From assembly GCA_035610365.1 (NCBI GenBank), contig CM069432.1:181893027-181957026 (forward strand): 64,000 bases of DNA. The letters run 5' to 3'. The notes under the pieces were generated by a model. It did no database searches. It saw only the letters and a program-made list of their open reading frames with translations, and was not told the origin of the DNA. This stretch comes from Aquatica leii (taxonomy: Eukaryota > Arthropoda > Insecta > Coleoptera > Lampyridae). Positions within the stretch are counted from its first letter, which is position 1; every line of letters begins with the position of its first letter. Shown piece after piece: positions 57,060-64,000 of this stretch. The translations under genes were made by a program, and so were the position numbers.

Positions 57060-58245
57060 TCATGACTTGGAATTCAAGTCTACGTTAAAAAAACGCCTAC
57101 AAGAATTGCAAATATGATTTAATATGCGCTTTAAAAGGTACTCAACGAAACAGCCACTATTTTGGTTACTAAGTAACGATTCGGAATATGCCACGAGTAG
57201 TACCTCTGCTTGTTTGTAAAACAATAAAGGTACTAAACGCAGAAACAAATTGAGAAGTGGATGGAGTACGATTTTGTATGTGTGGGACATACCTCAAATT
57301 AAGCCAAAGAAGTGTTCCAAGAGATCTTGATTCAAACATCTTGTGAAAAGATAGTTAAAACCAAGATCTTTTAGAGAACTCTACAAAGCTTATACATTTT
57401 GAATAGTAATTAGTAATCCATTAATACAGGGTGGAACCTTTTGTCGTTGTTCGCTGACATAAAACTCTATCGATCCTAGTGTCGCTTTAGCGCAAAACTC
57501 GTAATGAACTGAGTTACTTTCTAGTCTGCGACCTAACGGAGATGAAAACTTGACTAAAGAATTAAGAATGTCAAAGAGATCGTTCATGAGACTAATAAAT
57601 TCTTTGGTAGCTACATACCTCATCTGTTCATCACGCTGGACTCTATCTGAAAATCTCAGTAGGGTAGCCACAGGGCCACTAAAAACTTGTGTAGCCAGTT
57701 TTACCTTCATTTTCTGTTTCCATTCTGGAAAAACATGCGGGCGTGTAAGCTTACCTATTTTACCAGCAGGGTCAGTAGATTGGCTGTCCTCGTACACTTT
57801 TGTTGTAAGTGATCCCAGTTCGCAACCCCACTTTAGACTCTAATATCCTTGGTCATAAAATTATTTCTAACACATTTATTTAGATGCGGAACATCAAATA
57901 AATGTATAATTTTATGACCAAGGACGTTGTAGACGCAATCATTTCTGCCACAATCAGCTGCAAGACTGCTAATTGCAGGATGGTTACTAGGGACCATGTC
58001 ACAAACAGATGCAAGTATACGAAATTTAATCTTTTTATGAACGACCTCGATGTTTTGCCCGAAAAGTAGAAAGCAACAAGTTGCCTAAAACTTTTCCGTA
58101 AACCGCGAATCATAAATACCAAAGCATGAGCAACAATTCGTACCCCTCTTCAGCAGCTAATTCCTCAAATCCATCAAGTTCCAAACTGAAATTACTCAAA
58201 TGGACAGTAAGATCGATAAACATCTTATCCCAGGCTAAAACAACA
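57060..58245 (-). pseudogene. P element/THAP9-like transposase, fragment
   Basis: Minus-strand reading from 58245 downward gives FIDLTVHLSNFSLELDGFEE (a block with an early catalytic acid), ALVFMIRGLRKSF, FRILASVCDMVPSNHPAISS and HKIIHLFDVPHLNKCVRNNF, all typical of P-type transposases. After a frameshift the open frame 57390-57797 gives FPEWKQKMKVKLATQVFSG. A stop-containing frame then gives NYLFTRCLNQDLLEHFFGLI, which matches the region where these transposases cluster conserved acidic residues. It would cut and paste DNA with GTP-dependent chemistry. The THAP zinc finger is missing and at least three frameshifts are present. Confidence 0.65.
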
Positions 58246-59627
58246 AATCAAAATAATTGTTATTTATACTAGATACCAATTTAAGATTACGCTGGGGTTT
58301 TTGAAAGGTACTCAAAGAAGAAGTGGTACAAAAAAGAATTTGAAAGAAACGGCAACATTTAGAACTTTTACAGTAAATGGACAAAAAGAGGCATTTTTCA
58401 CGAAAGGAGTATCTATGACTTGCAGGAAACGGAATTTTTAAATTGGGAATTAAGAAAAGTTTGTAAGGCAAGCGATAAATTGGAAAAACCTTGAACTCCT
58501 GGAGATTTTTTGGAACTTTTGTTTTTAATTAATTTCGATTGTGATTATAAGCGACTTTCGGTTTAGACCGCGTCGTAGCTAAACACGAGCGAAAACAAGA
58601 AGTAAAACTTGGCATCCCGATGCACTCATAGATGACTCAGAAAATCGTGTTGTACATAATAATTCCCTACATCGACAAACTCTAGAGCTTTATATTCAAG
58701 TATGAAACTGATAACCATTATCAACGTTTGATAACAGAGATAAAAAAATACTGTAAATAGCTATAACGGCGGAAAGCGTAGTAAGTTGATTTTACTATTG
58801 CGTAACTCAAAATAGTTTTGAATAAAACTGCGGGATAAAACCACAACGTAAAAAACATTAGAGGTACATTTTTGTAACCAATTAAGGGGGCTCTAAAACG
58901 GCCGCTTTTTCGTTGAAAGTATACGAGCTAGAAACTGAAATAATTACAAAGGCTAGTTGTATAGGGGGTTCTCTAAAATTTTTCAGAGGAATGAACAATC
59001 AGTAACACAGTTCATTTCATGTCGTGGTCAAACATTTCTCAATAATAATATTTATTTTCATCTAAAAACCCTGTATTTATAAACTAAAGACACATATCTA
59101 CGGCCACTTTTTTCAAATAATCGACGGTATGTATCATGTACCCTCAAAATTCGCTAAAAATTGCTTCGTTTTCTACTCATTTTTTATATTTTTTTACACA
59201 AAATACCTCAAGACGATACAACTAGCCTTTGTAATTATTTCAGTTTTTTATAGGTTTCTAGCTCTTATACTTTCAACGGAAAAGCCAATACTGTAAAGGC
59301 TTGCAACGCATCTATGAAACCCGACATGGCGCAAGAAAAAGAAAACTACATAACCGACAAGAGAGAATATATATGATGCTTCCATGCTAATAGACAATGC
59401 AAGAGCATGCTCCCTGCAAAATAATAGACTTATGTATTACCCGATAAAAGCGTTAACTTCTAATTCTAAAAGAATTATTAGCAATTTGAATTTTTTAATT
59501 AATTTATCGAGGCGTTGGCATTAAAGAACTTAACTACTACTGCTAGAAACTACTGTATTAGTTAGTTTTTTAAATTTTTATTTTTTTTTATTTGTTTAAG
59601 ATTTGCAACTTTTTAAATAAATTTTAG
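58246..59627. other. Non-coding stretch with one large inverted repeat
   Basis: 58246-58500 could be upstream P-element sequence but no motif is readable. 58500-59627 has no gene; it holds the foldback described at 58911-59285. Confidence 0.5.
58911..59285. repeat. Foldback with about 50-bp arms
   Basis: TCGTTGAAAGTATACGAGCT and AAATAATTACAAAGGCTAGT on the left (58911-58961) recur as reverse complement at about 59218-59283. The right copy has about 10 extra bases in the middle. The loop is about 255 bp. It could be a MITE or an inverted duplication. Confidence 0.65.
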
Positions 59628-59700
59628 TGGCCTGCTCACTTGCATCACGAAACGTTGCCTTATAAATAGTATAAAATGGTTTGTCTTGCCCCTCCTAAGC
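59628..59700 (+). other. PLE-type tail with degenerate hammerhead-like core
   Basis: GGCCTGCTCACTTGCATCAC then GAAACGTTGCCTTATAAATA, then TTGCCCCTCCTAAGCG. The block order equals that at 12443-12520. Only the GAAA half of a hammerhead core is kept here. Confidence 0.4.
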
Positions 59701-59918
59701 GAAGAATAAAAACACTTGTTGCAATACATATAGAGAAAGATTAAGAACTTTACCAAATATTACTTGACTTCAATCGTTTTTAGCAGTAAGTTGCTGCTCT
59801 ACTTTTTACAACTTTAAAAAGAAATTATGGCAATGAACAAATTCAGCATTCTGATTAATTTTTTTGCTTTCGCTTCTCCTAGCATATACAAAATCGTCTT
59901 CTTTATCGTTATTGTAGT

Positions 59919-59934
59919 ATTATTATTATTATTC
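59919..59934 (+). repeat. ATT microsatellite, left flank of R4/Dong-like LINE
   Basis: Five ATT units directly beside the LINE 3' end. The other flank at 62048-62076 is the same repeat in the same phase class. Confidence 0.7.
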
Positions 59935-62045
59935 TTCTAGTTTCTCACCGTAGTGGTGTTTGTAAGCCATGCGACGGACCGGGGCCAAGTCACATGTCTG
60001 TCTATTGCATGAACTTTCTGACTATTGTTGTTGTTTTTAGAATTACTGCTTTTTGTATGTTGGTATGGATGTATAGTGGGAGATCTATTGTTTTTAAGTG
60101 TTGCTTGAATGATTTTGTTGTTATACCTGTCACAGACATTATAATTGGTACTATTGCTATTTTTTCTTGTTTCCATACTTCTTTAATTTCTGTTGCAAGA
60201 GGTGTGTATTTTTCGATCTTTTCGGTTTCTTTTTGGACTATGTTGCTGTCGTTGGGTATGGCAATATCTATAATGTATGTATGCTTTTGTGTTTTATTTA
60301 ATAGTGTGATGTCAGGTCTATTGCATATTATCGTTTTATCTGTGTGTAGTGTTCTATCCCAGTATAGTTTACAGTTTTCGTTTTCTAGTATAGTTTCGGG
60401 TGTGTATTTGTAATATGGTGTTTGTGTTTGTATTAAGCCGTATTTAAGTGCAAGTTCTTGATGAATGATTTTTGCTGCTGTGTTGTGTCTATCGGTGTAG
60501 TCTGTTCCTGCTAGTAGTTTGCAACCTCCTGTAATGTGTTCTATTGTTTCTGGGTATTGGTGGCATTTTCGGCATGTGTCTGTTTCAATTTTTTCTTTTA
60601 ATATGTACTTTCTGTAGTTTTTTGTGGCTATTACTTTATCTTGGATGGCTAGGACGAATCCTTCTGTTTCTGGAAAAAGTTGACCTGAGTGCAGCCATTT
60701 GTATGACAGTTGTGTGTCTATGTGCGGGTTTTGCATTATGTTATAATGGTTGCCGTGTAATGCTTTTCTTGCCCAAATGTCTTTTTTGTGTTGTATTGTG
60801 TTTGTTTCGGTGTTTTCCTGAGTGTCGTTTTGATGTAGGTTGAGTGGGGTGTATCCTTTGTCTGCTTTTGTGATTGCTTGATGTAGCGAGGTGTTTTTGT
60901 TTATGAAATATTTTTTTAAGTTTTGTATTTGTGTGTTGTGTAATGTTTGTATATCTACGAGTCCTCTTCCCCCTTCTTTCCTGGTTATTGTAATTCTTTC
61001 AATGCATTAGTTTGGATGCCGTTTGCGATGTTCTGTTAATTTTGTTCTGTTAACTCGGTTTAACTCTGTTAGATCCGTGTCTGACCATTTGACGATGCCA
61101 AATGAGTATGTCAAGAGTGGAATCGCGTATGTGTTGACTGCCTTAATGATGTTTTTGGCGTTAAGTTTTGATTTAAGCACAAGTGTAAGCCTTTGCTTGT
61201 ATTTCTTTTTAAGTTGTTGTTTAATGTGCGAGTGATTTAAGCTGGTGTTTTGTTCAAAACCGAGATATTTGTATGTCTCCTGTGGTTCTAGATTTTCAAA
61301 TGCTTCATTGTTTAGTGTTTCTGTAACGTTCTGTTGTTTGTATTTTCCTTTTTCTATGTGCAGCATTTTGCATTTGTTGATGCCAAACTCCATGCATGTG
61401 TCTTGTGTGAATTCTTTTGTTATTTGTAGTAGTGATTGCATTTGTGTTTTGTTTGAGGCGAATATCTTTATATCGTCCATATATAATAAGTGATTTATTG
61501 TGTGTTGTGGATTATTTTGATGTTTTATCTTAAAACCGTATGTTGTCTTGTTTAGTGTATTTGAGAGGGGGTTTAGGCATAAACAAAACCATAGTGCGCT
61601 GAGTGAGTCACCTTGGAAGATTCCTCTGTTGATTTTTATGTCTTTTATTTCTATTTGTTGTTCATATGTTTTTAGCTGTATTGTCGTTCTCCATGTCTGC
61701 ATGATTGTGTGTAAGAAGTTTTGAATGTGTGCGTCTATTTTATATATTTCTAAAATTTTTATAAGCCAACTGTGTGGGATTGAGTCGAATGCTTTCTTAT
61801 AATCTATATAGCATGTGATAATGTTTCGTTGTTGCTTCTCTGCTTGTTTCATAATGACGCTGTCTATGATTACTTGCTCTTTGCATCCTTGACTGTTTTT
61901 TCGACATCCCTTTTGTTCTTCTGTAAGTATGTGATTTTCTATTAAGTGTTTTTCTATTTTCTGTGTAATCAATGCTGTAATTATTTTGTATAGCGTTGGC
62001 AGGCATGTGATCGGTCTATAGTTAGCTGGATTTTGTGTGTCTTGG

Positions 62046-62047
<2 letters not shown>
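59935..62047 (-). mobile_element. R4/Dong-like non-LTR retrotransposon, 5'-truncated, in a TAA repeat
   Basis: An RT followed by a restriction-like endonuclease (not an AP endonuclease) places it with the R2/R4-type LINEs. Both ends lie in ATT/TAA repeats. Dong-type elements are known to insert in TAA repeats, so the flanks fit that target. The 3' UTR is only about 65 bp. The 5' end is cut inside RT (first readable NPANYRPIT). One stop codon in about 680 codons suggests a young copy. Confidence 0.75.
60002..62046 (-). pseudogene. R4/Dong-like RT and restriction-like endonuclease
   Basis: One frame spans the region: 62046 to 61010, a TAA at 61007-61009, then on to the stop at about 60002. The RT blocks are NPANYRPITCLPTLYK, DYKKAFDSIPH (first D), RGIFQGDSLSALWF and LLYMDDIKIF (YMDD instead of YADD). 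After the stop come RITITRKEGGRGLVDI and SYKWLHSGQLFPETEGF. The zinc motif CRKCHQYPETIEHITGGC follows. The nuclease has RPD, 14 residues, D (ending TYIIDIAIP), then EKIEKYTPLATEI. It nicks TAA-repeat DNA and primes reverse transcription there. The stop sits where serine is expected (TCA to TAA). Missing N-terminus means no full protein. Confidence 0.8.

Positions 62048-62076
<29 letters not shown>
62048..62076 (+). repeat. TTA microsatellite, right flank of R4/Dong-like LINE
   Basis: About ten TTA units adjoining the truncated 5' end of the LINE. Confidence 0.75.
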
Positions 62077-64000
62077 TAAGTAAATACACTCTTAATAGAA
62101 GTATCAAAGCTGCTACAGCGCTAATGACTAATACACTTTTCTAAAGTGAAGAGTGATGTTGCAAAATTTAATTTTTATTATTGTTTACGTTTTATTAATA
62201 TAATTTTTAATTATCAATTTAATTTGACAAAACCCATTATTATTTTGTATATACTTTATAATTAAAACTAATTATTTCTTACCTCATTCGATAATATTAA
62301 ATGTTTACAAGATATAGATGATTGAAAGTAATTATTAAAAAGGCTTTATTAACGAAGAAAAAGGTGTATGAAAGAACAGCAGAAATAAAGTATAGGTATG
62401 TTCAGCCTATTGTTATTTATTACTGTTATTAATGAGGCCGCAACGCAAATCGATAACAGACCAAACATGTAATGCTAGTAATAAATAAGAAATTTGTGTA
62501 TACTACCAATTGAACAAAATCGTACTTATAAAATATTATTAAAAGTTTTGTTACTATTTTATAGTTTTGTGTAATTATAAGATAAAAACTACTGTATTGC
62601 AAAATATGTTATGTAGTCGTAATAGGTATGCCGTTTAATTCCGCATCGTACATTAAATATTTTACTTTTCGTTTTTAATTAAATTACATTCAATGTAAAT
62701 TTAAAATAAACAAAAGTGTAGAGTACAAAATTTTTGTACCCACAAACAAGTTGAATATCCACCATAATTTACAGTTCACAGGCGTGTTGCTAAATGAAAC
62801 GTTTAATTTATCGATCTCATCCATAATTCTATCAAACTCTTGATAAATTCTACAACACCGGTCTAATTCCTATACTGACAAATGACCTATGACGTTTTAC
62901 AACAGTGTAAACGTAAATTGTAATTGAAAAACTTTTGTCAATAATTTTTTTAATAATTAGTACTTTAAATATTTTAATTTTTATATTATCTTAGTATTAA
63001 AGTTTGACATTCTTCATCTTTACTATAAACTGCCTAAACAAAAATTTATTCTCATATTCTGCACCGTAGACGCAAACAAAAATTATCAAAAAAAAAATCT
63101 TGTTCACTTTGGACATCATACGAATATTTGCAGATTTGTATCAAAACATTTTCTTTAGAACTTTTTCTAGTTACTATAAGCAACAGCTTCGGTAAAAGAA
63201 AAGAAGTTGGGTTTTTAACCTTAAAACTCAAAAATTATATATCAATTTATATTGCTTTGATGTCAAATAACAAAAGTGCATTGCTGTGTTAAAGAAATTT
63301 ATTTATAATCGTTATTGATGAAACGATGCAATATAATCTGACAACCGGATATCCGGAAGCACTACACGGCTAATTAATTATATACACTGACACTGGAAAT
63401 CAGCGTGCTATAAGCAACATTCATGATTGATGACCCCGCTTTGTGTGTAAGGCCAGGTACTAACAATCATCACTGATTGTTCACCTGAGACTCAAATCTT
63501 TTGTCTAAAAAGTATGTTTTATTTTGATAAAAATTACATTTGAACAAATATTTATTTAAGTGAACCGTTGATTAAAAAATTACATCATTTGATGAATACG
63601 TTTTATGTAGTGTATTGATTTGCAACTATTAAAACGCGATACTAAATAGTACTATTTTTAAAAATACAAATTAATACATCAGGATTGTTCATGAAAAAAA
63701 ATGGGTAAGTTTTTGTGTAGAACGAATCAAAATAAATATACAATAATGTAATACAGGTTACACGCATATTTCAAATTTTGAATCTATTTGATTTTGTTTC
63801 TCAACAATGAGAAGCAAACAACAAAAGATATTGCTTTGATGTTTAAGTATCTATAAAAGATACAAAACATAAATGTTTCTAAAAAACAAAGTAGTGCGTT
63901 TTTAAAAACTAGCAAACGATATTATTCTTATTTGAGAATTTAATCTGATTTCTGTATACAAAATATAAAAAAAATATTTACAAGCGTTATAAGAGTCTTT
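62077..64000. other. AT-rich region without recognised genes
   Basis: No open frame, repeat or transposon end recognised. Confidence 0.6.

Noticed and set aside
59994-60413. Plus-strand open frames over the R4/Dong-like LINE
   Set aside because: They are antisense shadows of the minus-strand coding sequence.
1-64000. CRISPR array, prokaryotic operons or rRNA
   Set aside because: Nothing of this kind is present; the window is eukaryotic and dominated by transposons.

Overview
This is an AT-rich animal nuclear window, almost certainly from an arthropod and most likely an insect. The evidence is short GT-AG introns and a transposon mix typical of insects: jockey-, I- and R4/Dong-type LINEs, Penelope-like, Bel/Pao and Gypsy retroelements, and Merlin, hAT, P, Mutator-like and tyrosine-recombinase DNA elements. 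The species cannot be fixed from the sequence. No conventional host gene was recognised; essentially every recognisable coding stretch is a transposon relic.

Layout. 1-1.3 kb: a broken KRBA2/SCAND3-type integrase gene. 1.45-6.2 kb: a 5'-truncated jockey-like LINE (minus strand) holding a nested Merlin element (2.18-3.49 kb) and a nested hAT relic (5.09-5.89 kb). 6.2-10.2 kb: a Penelope-like element (minus) with a second hAT relic nested in its 3' end (6.43-7.64 kb, perfect 8-bp target duplication). 10.2-13.1 kb: two Bel/Pao fragments. 16.1-23.1 kb: tyrosine-recombinase (YR) unit 1, split by a nearly full-length I-clade LINE (17.77-23.0 kb). 25.6-30.4 kb: a decayed Gypsy element split by a 2-kb insertion. 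36.3-44.3 kb: a second Gypsy pol relic between two ~1-kb direct repeats, with a foldback retro-insertion inside it. 45.9-49.5 kb: a decayed gene joining a Mutator-like transposase to a YqaJ-type nuclease domain. 49.6-53.3 kb: YR unit 2, interrupted by a 1.9-kb solo-LTR-like insertion. 57.1-58.2 kb: a P/THAP9-like transposase relic. 59.9-62.0 kb: an R4/Dong-like LINE inserted in a TAA microsatellite. The rest is AT-rich sequence without recognisable genes.

The most interesting signal is the pair of YR units. Both encode a Crypton-like tyrosine recombinase with R, HxxR and Y residues and an intron at the same codon. Once the nested insertions are removed, each is bounded by a perfect 16-bp inverted repeat at nearly the same distance from the gene (140-149 bp upstream of the ATG, 216-236 bp downstream of the stop). 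The 16-bp sequence differs between the two copies. Just outside the upstream repeat each copy carries a long imperfect hairpin (about 107 and 138 nt). The hairpin ends are conserved (AATAGTAT and AATATACTATTA) but the stem sequences are unrelated. Conserved ends around a variable palindrome beside a tyrosine recombinase recall integron attC sites and do not match the usual description of Cryptons. That functional reading is inference; the repeats, spacings and hairpins are read directly from the bases.
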